A DNA stretch of 64,000 nt from Demequina iriomotensis (GTDB lineage Bacteria; Actinomycetota; Actinomycetes; Actinomycetales; Demequinaceae), in contig NZ_BBME01000017.1 in the NCBI RefSeq assembly GCF_000971395.1, positions 1-64,000 on the forward strand, given 5' to 3'. A program made the translations under genes and the position numbers. Positions 47,472 to 56,990 of the stretch are shown one piece after another. Under the pieces are notes generated by a model. The model ran no database searches. It was not told where the DNA came from and was given only the letters and a program-made list of their open reading frames with translations. Position 1 is the stretch's first letter, and each line of letters begins with the position of its first letter.

Positions 47472-48494
47472 TCAGAGGCCGCGGGCGGCGCTGAGCAGCT
47501 CCTCGGGCACCCACTTGGTCTTGCCCATCATGGTGTCGAAGGGCTCGAGCACGATGTGGTCGCCCTGCAGCGCGGTGAACTTGTGCGACTCGCCCGCGAC
47601 GATGCCGTCGATGGCCGCGACGCCCATGCGGGTGCCGAGCAGGCGGTCGGCCGCGGTCGGGACGCCGCCGCGCTGGGTGTAGCCGAGCACCGTGAGGCGC
47701 GTGGTGAAGCCCGTGGCGGCCTCGATCGCCTTGGTGACCTCGTGGCCGATCGAGCCGGCGATCGGGTTGCCCTTCTCGTCGATCGTCTGCTTGCCCGTCC
47801 AGTGCGAGCCCTCGGCAGGCACGGCGCCCTCGGCGACGGCCACGATCGAGAAGTTCTTGTAGCGGTGACGGTGCTTGATGCGCTTCGCGATGACGTCGAT
47901 GTCGAACGGCTCCTCGGGCGCGAGGATGATGTCCGCTCCGCCCGCGATGCCGGCCGTCACGGCGATCCAGCCGCTGTGGCGGCCCATCAGCTCGACCACC
48001 ATGACGCGGTTGTGCGACTCCGCGGTCGAGTGGAGGCGGTCGATCGCCTCGGTCGCGATCGACACCGCGGTGTCGAAGCCGATCGCCATGTCCGTGCCCA
48101 CCACGTCGTTGTCGATCGTCTTGGGGATGCCGATCACGGGCACACCCAGCGCCTTCGACACCTTGCCGGCCGCCTTGAGGGTGCCGTCGCCGCCGATGCA
48201 GATGAAGCCGTCGAGCTTCTCGTTCTCGAACGTCTCCTGGACGGCCTCCATGCCGCCCTCGACCTTGTGGGGGTGGCAGCGGGCCGTGCCGAGCATCGTG
48301 CCGCCGTGCACCAGGATGCCCGAGACGTCGTCACGCGTCATGGGACGCGCATCGCCGTCGATCACCCCCTGCCAGCCGTTGTTGAACCCGACGATCGAGC
48401 AGCCGAGCTCCGAGGTCCCCCTCTTCACCACCGCCCTGATCGCAGCGTTCAGGCCGGGGCAGTCTCCGCCGCCCGTGAGAAGTCCGATTCGCAT
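47472..48494 (-). CDS. pfkA: 6-phosphofructokinase, PfkA family
   Basis: Phosphorylates fructose-6-phosphate, the committed step of glycolysis; 340 aa. The nucleotide site is TGGGDCPGLNAAIR near 7-20. The phosphoryl-donor positions read GGDGT (Gly, the ATP-type residue) and PKTIDND (Lys, the residue usual in pyrophosphate-dependent forms). MGRHSG and the C-terminal LGYTQRGGVPTAADR are typical. The Gly/Lys mix is, to my knowledge, a group III actinobacterial ATP-PFK pattern, but the donor should be tested. It follows polA by 10 bases on the same strand. Confidence 0.93.
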   Translation of the reverse strand: MRIGLLTGGGDCPGLNAAIRAVVKRGTSELGCSIVGFNNGWQGVIDGDARPMTRDDVSGILVHGGTMLGTARCHPHKVEGGMEAVQETFENEKLDGFICIGGDGTLKAAGKVSKALGVPVIGIPKTIDNDVVGTDMAIGFDTAVSIATEAIDRLHSTAESHNRVMVVELMGRHSGWIAVTAGIAGGADIILAPEEPFDIDVIAKRIKHRHRYKNFSIVAVAEGAVPAEGSHWTGKQTIDEKGNPIAGSIGHEVTKAIEAATGFTTRLTVLGYTQRGGVPTAADRLLGTRMGVAAIDGIVAGESHKFTALQGDHIVLEPFDTMMGKTKWVPEELLSAARGL

Positions 48495-48504
48495 GGCACC
48501 AACC

Positions 48505-51162
48505 CTAGTGTCCGGCGGTGCGCCAGTCACCGCCCGTTCCGACGTTGACATCGAGAGGAACGCTGAGATCGCCTGCGGCGTGCATCTCCTCCCTGAGAAT
48601 GGCCTCGACCGCCGCGCTCTCCTCGGGGGCTGTCTCGACCACGAGCTCATCATGCACCTGAAGTACCTGCCGGGATGCCAGACCTTCGTCCCTCAGGCGG
48701 CGCTCCACCCCGAGCATCGCCCGCTTGATGAGGTCCGCCGCGGAGCCCTGGATCGGGGCGTTGAGCGCGACCCGCTCGGCGATGTCGCGCCGCTGGCGGT
48801 TGGTCGAGGTGAGATCGGGGATGTAGCGCCGGCGACCGAAGATGGTCTCGGTGTACCCGTCCTGCCGGGCCTGGTCCACCACCGCGTCGAGATACTCGCG
48901 CACCCCGCGGAACCGCGCGTAGTAGTCGTCCACGAGCGCCTGCGCCGCGTTCACGGAGATGCCGAGCTGGCGCGACAGCCCGAAGGTCGACAGCCCGTAC
49001 GCGAGCCCGTAGGACATCGCCTTGACGTGCGACCGCATCTCGGGCGTGACGTCCGCGGGCGCCACGCCGTACACCCGCGAGCCCACGAAGCGGTGAAGGT
49101 CCTCCCCCGCCACGAACGCCTCGATGAGCCCCGCGTCGCCTGACAGGTGCGCCATGATGCGCATCTCGATCTGCGAGTAGTCGGCCGTGACCAGCGTCCC
49201 GAACCCCTCGCCCACCACGAAGGCCTCCCTGATCCGGTGCCCCTCGGGCGTGCGGATCGGGATGTTCTGCAGGTTCGGGTCCTTCGAGCTCAGACGGCCC
49301 GTCGCGGCGACCACCTGCGAGAACGTGGTGTGGATGCGGCCGTCGGCGCGCACCGACTGCGCAAGCGTCTCGATGATCTGCGAGAGCTTGGTCGCGTCCC
49401 GATGCGCGAGCAGCGCGGTGAGGAACGGGTGCGGCGCCTTCTCGTTGAGGTCGTGAAGGGACGATGCGTCGGTCGAGTAGCCCGTCTTGATCTTCTTGGT
49501 CTTGGGCATGCCGAGGCGGTCGAACAGCACCTCCTGCAGCTGCTTGGGCGAGCCGAGGTTGACACGGTCGCCGCCCAGCGCGCCGTACGCCTCCTCCGCG
49601 GCGCGATCGGCACGACCGCGCGCCTCGTCGGCGAGCGTGCGGAGATGGGCGGCGTCCACCGCCATGCCCGCATGCTCCATGCGCGCGAGCACGGTCAGCA
49701 GCGGGATCTCGAGCTCGGCGTAGAGGCGCGTCATGCCGCGCTCGTCGACCATGGGGTCGAGGACCGCCGCCAGCGCGCGCACGTGCGCGGCGCGCTCACC
49801 CGCCGCCTCCGCCGCCGAGCCGCCGAGGCCCAGGTCGAGCTCGTCCGCCGCCGCCCCCGCGTCGAGCGAGAGCCCCAGGTGACGCTGGAGGATCTGCTCG
49901 AGCTCGAAGCCGCGCTGATCGGGGTTGACCAGGAATGCGGCGATCTGGGTGTCGCCGACGATGCCCGCGAGCTCCCATCCCCGCGCCTGGAGCGCATGCC
50001 ATCCGTCCTTCGCCGCATGCAGCACCTTGGGGACGTCCGGGTCCGCGAGCCAGGCGGCGAGCGCGCGCTCCTCAACGGCGCTCAGCTGCGCGAGGTCGAC
50101 CCCCCACGCGACGTCAGCGGCCGCGGCGACGCCCAGCGCCCACGCATCGGCCTCCGCTCCCCCCTTGCCCTCCACGTGGAGCGCGACGGGACCCGCCATC
50201 GCGGTGATCGCGGCGACCGCGCCCTCGACGCGCACGACGACCGCGGGGGTGTCGACGGGGTCCGCGGCCCCCGCATCGGCGACGAACGGGAGCAGCCTGT
50301 CGCGCAGCGTCCGGAACTGGAGCGCGTCGCAGACCTCGTGGATCGCGGTGGCGTCCGCGCCCGCGTACTCGAGATCGCCGAGGGGCACGGCCACCTCGAG
50401 GTCGGGAAGGAGGTGGTTGAGCTCGCGATTGAGGCGGACCTGGTCCACGTGGACCCGCAGGCTCTGGCCGGCCTTGCCCGGGACGTCGTCCGCGCTGTCG
50501 AGGATGCCCGGAAGGCCGCCGTAGGTGACGATCCACTTCGCGGCGGTCTTGGGCCCGACGCCCGGCACACCCGGGAGGTTGTCGCTGGTCTCGCCGACCA
50601 GCGCCGCCATGTCGGGGTACTGCTCGGGCCTCACCCCGTACTTCTCCTCCACCGACGCGGGCGTGAAGTGCACGAGGTCCGACACGCCCTTGCGCGGATA
50701 GAGCAGCGTGACGTCGTCGTTGACCAGCTGGATGGTGTCGCGGTCGCCCGACACGACCAGCACGCGCAGCCCGGCCTCCCTGCCGAGCCGGGCGTACGTC
50801 GCGAGCAGGTCGTCCGCCTCGTAGTTGGCCTTGTCGACCGCGGTCACGCGCAGCGCTCCGAGCACCTCCCGGATGAGCGGCACCTGCGGCTCGAACTCGG
50901 GCGGCGTCGCGTCGCGCGTGCCCTTGTACGACGGCAGGCGCTCCGTGCGGAAGGTGCCGCCGGGCAGGTCGAACGCGACCGCGACGTGCGTGGGCTGATG
51001 GTCCTTCATCAGCGTCGCGAGCATCGTGGTGAAGCCGTACACGGCGTTGGTGGGGACGCCCGTCGACGTGGCGAAGTTCTCGACCGGAAGCCCGAAGAAC
51101 GCCCGGAAGGCCATCGACAATCCGTCGACGAGCAGGAGTGTTCCCTTGGTGGATTCGCTCAC
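48505..51162 (-). CDS. polA: DNA polymerase I
   Basis: Repair and Okazaki-fragment polymerase, 885 aa. An N-terminal 5'-3' exonuclease domain (about 1-290; LVDGLSMAFRAFFGLP, VSGDRDTIQL, GVGPKTAAKW) is followed by a degenerate 3'-5' exonuclease domain and a complete family-A polymerase (VTADYSQIEMRIMAHLSGD, the O-helix RRDIAERVALNAPIQGSAADL, QVHDELVVE). In the middle domain the Asp-x-Glu pair is lost (VALHVEGKG), so proofreading is unlikely. The GTG start at 51162 is only 18 bases from the divergent thioesterase start. Confidence 0.96.
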   Translation of the reverse strand: MSESTKGTLLLVDGLSMAFRAFFGLPVENFATSTGVPTNAVYGFTTMLATLMKDHQPTHVAVAFDLPGGTFRTERLPSYKGTRDATPPEFEPQVPLIREVLGALRVTAVDKANYEADDLLATYARLGREAGLRVLVVSGDRDTIQLVNDDVTLLYPRKGVSDLVHFTPASVEEKYGVRPEQYPDMAALVGETSDNLPGVPGVGPKTAAKWIVTYGGLPGILDSADDVPGKAGQSLRVHVDQVRLNRELNHLLPDLEVAVPLGDLEYAGADATAIHEVCDALQFRTLRDRLLPFVADAGAADPVDTPAVVVRVEGAVAAITAMAGPVALHVEGKGGAEADAWALGVAAAADVAWGVDLAQLSAVEERALAAWLADPDVPKVLHAAKDGWHALQARGWELAGIVGDTQIAAFLVNPDQRGFELEQILQRHLGLSLDAGAAADELDLGLGGSAAEAAGERAAHVRALAAVLDPMVDERGMTRLYAELEIPLLTVLARMEHAGMAVDAAHLRTLADEARGRADRAAEEAYGALGGDRVNLGSPKQLQEVLFDRLGMPKTKKIKTGYSTDASSLHDLNEKAPHPFLTALLAHRDATKLSQIIETLAQSVRADGRIHTTFSQVVAATGRLSSKDPNLQNIPIRTPEGHRIREAFVVGEGFGTLVTADYSQIEMRIMAHLSGDAGLIEAFVAGEDLHRFVGSRVYGVAPADVTPEMRSHVKAMSYGLAYGLSTFGLSRQLGISVNAAQALVDDYYARFRGVREYLDAVVDQARQDGYTETIFGRRRYIPDLTSTNRQRRDIAERVALNAPIQGSAADLIKRAMLGVERRLRDEGLASRQVLQVHDELVVETAPEESAAVEAILREEMHAAGDLSVPLDVNVGTGGDWRTAGH

Positions 51163-51180
51163 AGGTGCCAACCTACTTCC

Positions 51181-51600
51181 ATGTCCGACGTCGAGGTCCC
51201 GGTCCCGCACGTGCCCACCGACGGGCTCATCGCCCGGATGGGCATCTCCATTGTGAAGGTCACCCCTGACATCGCCGTAGGGACGATGCCGGTGCACGGG
51301 AACACGCAACCCTACGGCCTCCTCCATGGCGGCGCGTCCGCCGTGCTGGCGGAGACGCTGGGGTCGCTCGCGGCCATGGCGCACGTGCTCACGCTCGACC
51401 CGGACGGGGTGGCCGTGGGCGTCGATCTCAACATCACGCACGTCAAGGGGACCCGCGACGGGCACGTCACCGGCACCGCGACCGCGATCCACCTCGGCCG
51501 CTCCGTCGCGAGCTACCGCATCGTCATCGCCGACCAAAAGGGACAGAACCTGGCGGAGGCCCGGCTGACCTGCGCCTTGCGCGTGGCGCCTGCCACATAG
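51181..51600 (+). CDS. Hotdog-fold thioesterase, PaaI/YbdB type
   Basis: Acyl-CoA or aryl-CoA thioesterase, 139 aa. The hotdog helix signature with the catalytic residues is GNTQPYGLLHGGASAVLAETLGS near 40-62, and GVDLNITHVKG near 80 closes the substrate site. The ATG at 51181 lacks a ribosome site and may be leaderless. It is divergent from polA and lies 54 bases before livH. Substrate unknown; a menaquinone (DHNA-CoA) or phenylacetate role are family possibilities. Confidence 0.88.
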   Translation: MSDVEVPVPHVPTDGLIARMGISIVKVTPDIAVGTMPVHGNTQPYGLLHGGASAVLAETLGSLAAMAHVLTLDPDGVAVGVDLNITHVKGTRDGHVTGTATAIHLGRSVASYRIVIADQKGQNLAEARLTCALRVAPAT

Positions 51601-51654
51601 TCGAAACATGGCTCGGGTAGTTTGACCGCCAACCAGAAACGATGGAGGGGCTAC

Positions 51655-52710
51655 GTGTTGGGAAAACTTGACAGGCGGGTGCTGCTTCGAGCGGTCGCCG
51701 TCTTCCTCGTCGTCGCGGTGGCGATCACCGTGGCGTTGAGCACAGGAGGGTCGGCCGATGCGGCGACCGGCTCGGCCGCCTCCGGCGGCGGGAGCAGCCT
51801 CCTGCTGCAGAACCTCTTCAACGGCATCGTCTTCGGCCTGCTGCTCGCGCTCGCGTCGGTGGGCCTGTCGCTCATCTACGGCACCACGGCGCTGAGCAAC
51901 TTCGCGCATGGCGAGATGGTGACGTTCGGCGCGATGATCACGTACTTCCTCGCGACGCCGCAGGCGGTGACCTTCCCGCTGCTGCCGTTCGAGTTCAAGA
52001 TCAACATGCCGTTCCTGCCCGCGGTGCTCGTCGGCATCGCGATCGCGGTGTTCTTCGGCTGGGTCCAGGACAAGATGATCTGGAGCCAGCTGCGCCGCCG
52101 CCGCGTGGGCATGGTGCAGCAGATGATCGTCTCGATCGGGCTCTCGCTCGCCCTGGTGAACTTCATCCAATGGTGGATGGGCGGTCGCCCGGTGCGCCTC
52201 ACCACGTCGATCGACCCGCGCCACCAGTACGGGCCCATCTCGGTCGGCAACGTCACGCTGATCTCCATGGCGATCGCGATCATCGCGCTCATCGGGGTCG
52301 CGTTCTTCCTGCAGCGCACCCGCCTGGGCCGCGCGACCCGCGCGGTGTCCGACAACCCCGCCCTCGCCTCCGCCTCCGGCATCAAGGTCGACAGCATCAT
52401 CCGCATCGTGTGGATGATGGCGGCCGGCCTCGCGGCGCTCGGCGGCATCCTGCTCGCGCTGTACCAGCAGGGCATCGGCTTCGACGACGGCACCAAGCTG
52501 CTCATGATGATGTTCGCCGCCGTGACGCTGGGAGGCCTCGGCCACCCGTACGGCGCGCTCGTCGGCTCGCTGATCATCGGCATCGTCGCCGAGGTCTCCA
52601 CCGTGTGGCTCGCGCCCGACCTCAAGTTCGCGACCGCGCTCTTCATCCTCATCATCGTCCTGCTGGTGCGCCCGCAGGGCATCCTCGGCCGCGCGGAAAG
52701 GGTGGGCTGA
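51655..52710 (+). CDS. livH: Branched-chain amino-acid ABC transporter permease LivH
   Basis: Inner-membrane permease, 351 aa, of the HAAT family. A first hydrophobic segment (about 8-27) and a Gly/Ser-rich stretch precede the canonical LivH core. This core starts at LLLQNLFNGIVFGLLLALASVGLSLIYG and includes ALSNFAHGEMVTFGAM near 80. The GTG at 51655 is preceded by GGAGGGG; a TTG at 51622 is in frame but has no ribosome site. The N-terminal extra helix is longer than in E. coli LivH. livM starts 2 bases past its stop. Confidence 0.93.
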   Translation: MLGKLDRRVLLRAVAVFLVVAVAITVALSTGGSADAATGSAASGGGSSLLLQNLFNGIVFGLLLALASVGLSLIYGTTALSNFAHGEMVTFGAMITYFLATPQAVTFPLLPFEFKINMPFLPAVLVGIAIAVFFGWVQDKMIWSQLRRRRVGMVQQMIVSIGLSLALVNFIQWWMGGRPVRLTTSIDPRHQYGPISVGNVTLISMAIAIIALIGVAFFLQRTRLGRATRAVSDNPALASASGIKVDSIIRIVWMMAAGLAALGGILLALYQQGIGFDDGTKLLMMMFAAVTLGGLGHPYGALVGSLIIGIVAEVSTVWLAPDLKFATALFILIIVLLVRPQGILGRAERVG

Positions 52711-52712
52711 CC

Positions 52713-53687
52713 ATGGACATCCTCATCCAGGTGCTCACGACGGCGATCGCGCCGTCGACCGCCGCCTTCGCGCTCGCCGCGATCGGCCTCAACTTCCACT
52801 TCGGCCTCACGGGTCTGCTCAACATGGGCCACGCCGGCTTCATGCTCCTGGGCATGTACGGCTTCGCGATCTCGCTGCGCGAGGGCTGGCCGATCTGGCT
52901 CGCCGTGCTCGTCGGGCTCGCCGCGGCCGCGCTGTTCGCGCTGCTGCTCGGCTGGCCGACGCTCAAGCTGCGCGGCGACTACCTCGCGATCGTGACGATC
53001 GCCGCGGCGGAGATGGTCCGCTTCCTCGGACGCTCGCAGAGCCTTGCGGAGCTCACGGGCGCGTCCACCGGCATCCGCGGCTCCGACTTCAAGGCCCCCT
53101 TCGAGGAGCTCTCGCCCTTCGCGGACTCGATGGTCGAGATCGGACCGTTCGCGATGCACGGCACCCGCTCGTCGTCGTGGTGGCTCACGCTCGTCACCTG
53201 GGGCCTGGTGGGCGTGTTCGCCCTCGTGTTCTGGCGCCTGTCGAAGTCCCCGTGGGGTCGCGTCCTCAAGGGCATCCGCGAGGACGAGGACGCCGTCCGC
53301 TCGCTCGGCAAGAACGTCTACTCGTACAAGATGCAGGCGCTGGTCATCGGCGGCGTCATCGGCGCCCTCGCCGGCATGCTGTGGGCGATCGGCAACTCCG
53401 TCCAGCCGGACGCGATGGGGCGCCCCACCACGTTCTGGATCTGGACGCTGCTGCTGCTCGGCGGCGCCGCGACCGTGTTCGGGCCGGTGCTCGGTGCGAT
53501 CCTGTTCTGGTCCGGCCTCACGCTCATCAAGGCGCTCGCCTCGGCGTTCATCCCCTCGGACGTGCTCGCCCCGACGTCGCTCGAGCCGTTCTCGCTCGTG
53601 CTCGTCGGCGTCGCGCTCATGTTCCTCGTGGTGTTCCGCCCGCAGGGCGTCCTCGGCAACAAGAAGGAGCTGGCGTTCAATGGCTGA
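52713..53687 (+). CDS. livM: Branched-chain amino-acid ABC transporter permease LivM
   Basis: Second permease of the Liv system, 324 aa with about nine helices. The family signature FHFGLTGLLNMGHAGFMLLGMYG is near 25-47. LRGDYLAIVTIAAAEMVRF is near 87, and the coupling loop that contacts the ATPases, PWGRVLKGIREDEDAVRSLGKN, is near 180. The end overlaps the livG start by 8 bases. A 35-residue periplasmic loop (about 110-145) is specific to this protein. Confidence 0.93.
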   Translation: MDILIQVLTTAIAPSTAAFALAAIGLNFHFGLTGLLNMGHAGFMLLGMYGFAISLREGWPIWLAVLVGLAAAALFALLLGWPTLKLRGDYLAIVTIAAAEMVRFLGRSQSLAELTGASTGIRGSDFKAPFEELSPFADSMVEIGPFAMHGTRSSSWWLTLVTWGLVGVFALVFWRLSKSPWGRVLKGIREDEDAVRSLGKNVYSYKMQALVIGGVIGALAGMLWAIGNSVQPDAMGRPTTFWIWTLLLLGGAATVFGPVLGAILFWSGLTLIKALASAFIPSDVLAPTSLEPFSLVLVGVALMFLVVFRPQGVLGNKKELAFNG

Positions 53688-54518
53688 CACGGCATTCGAG
53701 ACCGTCGCGCACGAACCCGGCGCGGCGAAGCCCGACGCGATCCTCGTCGCGGACGGCGTGGTACGGCGCTTCGGCGGCCTCACGGCCGTCAACGTGGACC
53801 ACTTCGAGGTCCAGCGCAACACCATCACGGCGCTCATCGGCCCCAACGGCGCCGGCAAGTCGACGTTCTTCAACCTGCTCACCGGCTTCGACATGGCGCA
53901 GGAGGGCTCGGGCGTGTTCAACGGCAAGCCGCTGCGCGGCATGCCGGCGGCGAAGGTCGCGCGGGCGGGCATGGTCCGCACGTTCCAGCTCACCAAGGCG
54001 CTCAGCGGCATGACGGTGATCGAGAACATGCGGCTCGGCGCCCAGGAGCAGCCCGGCGAGAACCTCGCACGGGCGTTCGCGCCGCCGCTATGGCGCGCAC
54101 GGGAGCGCGAGATCACGGAGCAGGCGCACGATCTGCTCCACCGGTTCAAGCTCTACGAGAAGCGCGACGACTACGCGGGCTCCCTCTCGGGCGGCCAGCG
54201 GAAGCTGCTCGAGATGGCGCGTGCGCTCATGTCGAAGCCCACGATGGTGATGCTCGACGAGCCGATGGCGGGCGTCAACCCGGCGCTCACCGAGTCGCTC
54301 CTCGACCACATCGTCGAGCTCAAGGAGGACGGCATGACCGTGCTCTTCGTCGAGCACGACATGCACATGGTGCGCCGCATCTCCGACTGGGTGGTGGTGA
54401 TGGCCGAGGGCCAGATCATCGCCGAGGGGCCCGCGGGCACCGTGATGTCCAACCCGCGTGTCCAGGACGCCTACCTGGGCTCGCACCACGACACCGACCT
54501 GTTCGAGGAGCGTGACGC

Positions 54519-54522
<4 letters not shown>
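53680..54522 (+). CDS. livG: Branched-chain amino-acid ABC transporter ATPase LivG
   Basis: Cytoplasmic ATPase, 280 aa. Walker A GPNGAGKSTFFN is near 53, Q-loop RTFQLTKAL near 101, signature LSGGQRKLLEMARAL near 168, Walker B MVMLDEPMAGVNP near 188 and the switch His in FVEHDMHMV. A 20-residue N-terminal extension precedes the usual start. It overlaps livM by 8 bases and livF by 4 (GTGA). Confidence 0.93.
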
Positions 54523-55247
<725 letters not shown>

Positions 55248-55267
55248 CGCCGCTGCTCTCCGGCTCT

Positions 55268-55300
55268 CGGCCCCGGCTCCCCTCGAGGGGGCCGGGGCCG
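55268..55300 (+). terminator. Terminator hairpin of livHMGF
   Basis: CGGCCCCGG (55268-55276) pairs with CCGGGGCCG (55292-55300), and the stem continues inward through CCCCT/AGGGG. It starts 20 bases past the livF stop. Confidence 0.8.
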
Positions 55301-55321
55301 AACTGCGTCTCGGGGAGGTGG

Positions 55322-55425
55322 GCGATTCCCGATGACGCGTGGGACAGGCGGGGACGATGCGTCGCTTGGGGCAGCCCCATCGGTCGCGCGGTGGCCCACG
55401 CGTCACCTGCGTCCTTGGGAATCGC
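55322..55425. repeat. Large palindrome between convergent livF and livK, with a decamer copy near its centre
   Basis: Nested inverted arms are GCGATTCCC (55322-55330) with GGGAATCGC (55417-55425), and GACGCGTGGG (55334-55343) with its complement (55395-55404). The decamer GGACGATGCG lies near the middle at 55352-55361. It is about 104 bases long, the same scale as the palindromes at 11589, 26083 and 29460, but with different sequence. Each side also has its own terminator, so ending transcription is not its obvious purpose. Confidence 0.7.
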
Positions 55426-55482
55426 GCACGGTCACCGGGGTGCGCGGGGGCCGTCGGGGCGCCGAGCCGCGGCTCGACACGC

Positions 55483-55514
55483 AGAAGGACCCCGGCCGCA
55501 GCCGGGGTCCTTCT
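55483..55514 (-). terminator. Terminator hairpin of livK
   Basis: Perfect 14-base arms (AGAAGGACCCCGGC and its complement) with tetraloop CGCA, 29 bases past the livK stop on the minus strand. Confidence 0.85.
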
Positions 55515-55543
55515 GTGGATTGTCCCTCGTGAGAGAGGCGACC

Positions 55544-56827
55544 TTACTCGGCCGGGACCTCGCCGAAGACGGTGTCGAGGAGCGAGTACGTGTTGTCGTC
55601 ACCGTACTGGTAGACGCCGATGTACGCGCTCGACGGGTCGTTCTTGTCGTTGAACGGGCCGACGCCGGAGACCGCCTGGTAGTTGATCTCCTCGCCATCC
55701 TCGAGCAGCGCGACGCAGTCGGCGAAGCCGGTGCACTCGGTGCCGCCGTTCGCGCCGGAGACCGCCGCGAGGTTCTCGGAGATGGTGGTGCCGTCGACGG
55801 CGCCGCCCTTGACGGCCGCGAGGGCCGCGAGGATCACGGCGTCGTAGGACTCGGCGCCGTACGAGAAGTCGTCCAGCTCGCCGCCCTCGGCGACCGAGGC
55901 GAGACGGCCCTGGAACTCCTCGTCCGGGAAGGCGCCCGGCAGGGTGCCCTTGGCGCCCGCGAGGGTGCCCGGGTCGAAGTCGGCCGAGTAGTCCGACAGG
56001 TTGCCGTCGACGAAGTAGATCTTCGACGCGTCGTAGCCGGCGCCGACGAGCTCGGGGATGATGCCCACGGTCTGGTCGAACGCGATCACGACGACGGCCT
56101 CGGGGTCGGTCGCGAGCAGCGCCTGGACGTCCGAGGCGAAGCTCGAGGCGTCGGGGTCGAACTCCTGACCGGTGGTGCCGTAGGTGAGCGAGCCGCCCTC
56201 GGCCTCCAGGGTGCCCTGGACCACGTCGCGGAGCGAGGTGCCGTAGTCGTCGTTGAAGACGAGGACGCCGACGTTCTTGTAGCCGTCCGCGAGGATGAGG
56301 TTGCCCAGCGCGTTGCCCTGGACGGTGTCCGGCGGAGCGGTGCGGAAGTAGAAGTCCGAGTAGCCGGACAGCGCGGTCGAGGTGTTCGCGCCGGAGATCT
56401 GCACGATGCCGGCGGCCGTGAGGTCGTCGACCACGTTGAGGCTGACGGACGAGGACGCGGCACCGATGACCACGGAGACGCCCTCGCCGATGAGCTGGTC
56501 GATCGACGCCGCCGCGATGTTGGCGTTCGCCGTGTCGGACGAGTCGGTGTGCGAGACGGTGACCTCGGAGCCGAGCACGCCGCCGGCCTCGTTGATCTCC
56601 TGGATCGCCAGATCGACACCGGCGACCTCGGGCGGGCCGAGGAATGCAAGCGTGCCGGTCAGCGGCAGGAGCGAACCGATCTTGAGACCGTCACCCGAGC
56701 CGGAGCCACCCGTCGTCGCGTCGCTGCTCGAGCCCTCGTCGCCGCCGTCGGTCGCGCAGGCCGCGAGCGACAGGGTCGCGACGGCCGCGAAAGCCGCACC
56801 ACGGGCGATGGAGTTCCATCGTGCCAT
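55544..56827 (-). CDS. livK: Branched-chain amino-acid binding lipoprotein LivK
   Basis: Extracytoplasmic receptor of the Liv transporter, 427 aa. A lipoprotein signal (MARWN...LSLAAC, lipidated Cys24) is followed by a Ser/Gly linker and the type I periplasmic binding fold (IGSLLPLTGTLAFLGPPEVAGVDLAIQEIN from about 50). GGGAGGAAG precedes the ATG at 56827; another ATG lies 15 bases earlier. Its gene is convergent with livHMGF rather than within it, so receptor and permease levels can be set separately. Ligand may be Leu/Ile/Val or another small molecule such as urea or amides. Confidence 0.93.
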   Translation of the reverse strand: MARWNSIARGAAFAAVATLSLAACATDGGDEGSSSDATTGGSGSGDGLKIGSLLPLTGTLAFLGPPEVAGVDLAIQEINEAGGVLGSEVTVSHTDSSDTANANIAAASIDQLIGEGVSVVIGAASSSVSLNVVDDLTAAGIVQISGANTSTALSGYSDFYFRTAPPDTVQGNALGNLILADGYKNVGVLVFNDDYGTSLRDVVQGTLEAEGGSLTYGTTGQEFDPDASSFASDVQALLATDPEAVVVIAFDQTVGIIPELVGAGYDASKIYFVDGNLSDYSADFDPGTLAGAKGTLPGAFPDEEFQGRLASVAEGGELDDFSYGAESYDAVILAALAAVKGGAVDGTTISENLAAVSGANGGTECTGFADCVALLEDGEEINYQAVSGVGPFNDKNDPSSAYIGVYQYGDDNTYSLLDTVFGEVPAE

Positions 56828-56845
56828 GTTTCTTCCTCCCACTTC

Positions 56846-56863
56846 GGCGGGGATGATCCCGCC
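56846..56863 (-). promoter_or_regulatory. Leader hairpin just upstream of livK
   Basis: GGCGGG (56846-56851) and CCCGCC (56858-56863) pair about 10 bases before the livK ribosome site. A second hairpin (56876-56896, arms CCGGA...TCCGG) lies further upstream. They could affect mRNA stability or translation; no known riboswitch pattern is seen. Confidence 0.35.
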
Positions 56864-56938
56864 TCGGTCACAGCACCGGAGAGGGAATCCCTCCGGCGGT
56901 AACCGTCACGCTAGCGAAGGAAGATTTCTTGTTCGCGT

Positions 56939-56969
56939 CGTGTCCATCACAATTTCGTGACACAACACG
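56939..56969. promoter_or_regulatory. Possible operator between livK and pdtaR
   Basis: CGTGT (56939-56943) and ACACG (56965-56969) enclose TCAC (56947-56950) and GTGA (56957-56960), giving nested dyad symmetry about 112 bases before the livK start. The AT-rich centre AATTTC is unusual for this genome. A transcription factor of the CRP/FNR or GntR type could bind; this is inferred from symmetry alone. Confidence 0.4.
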
Positions 56970-56990
56970 GCGCGCACAAGGGTGTTTGCG

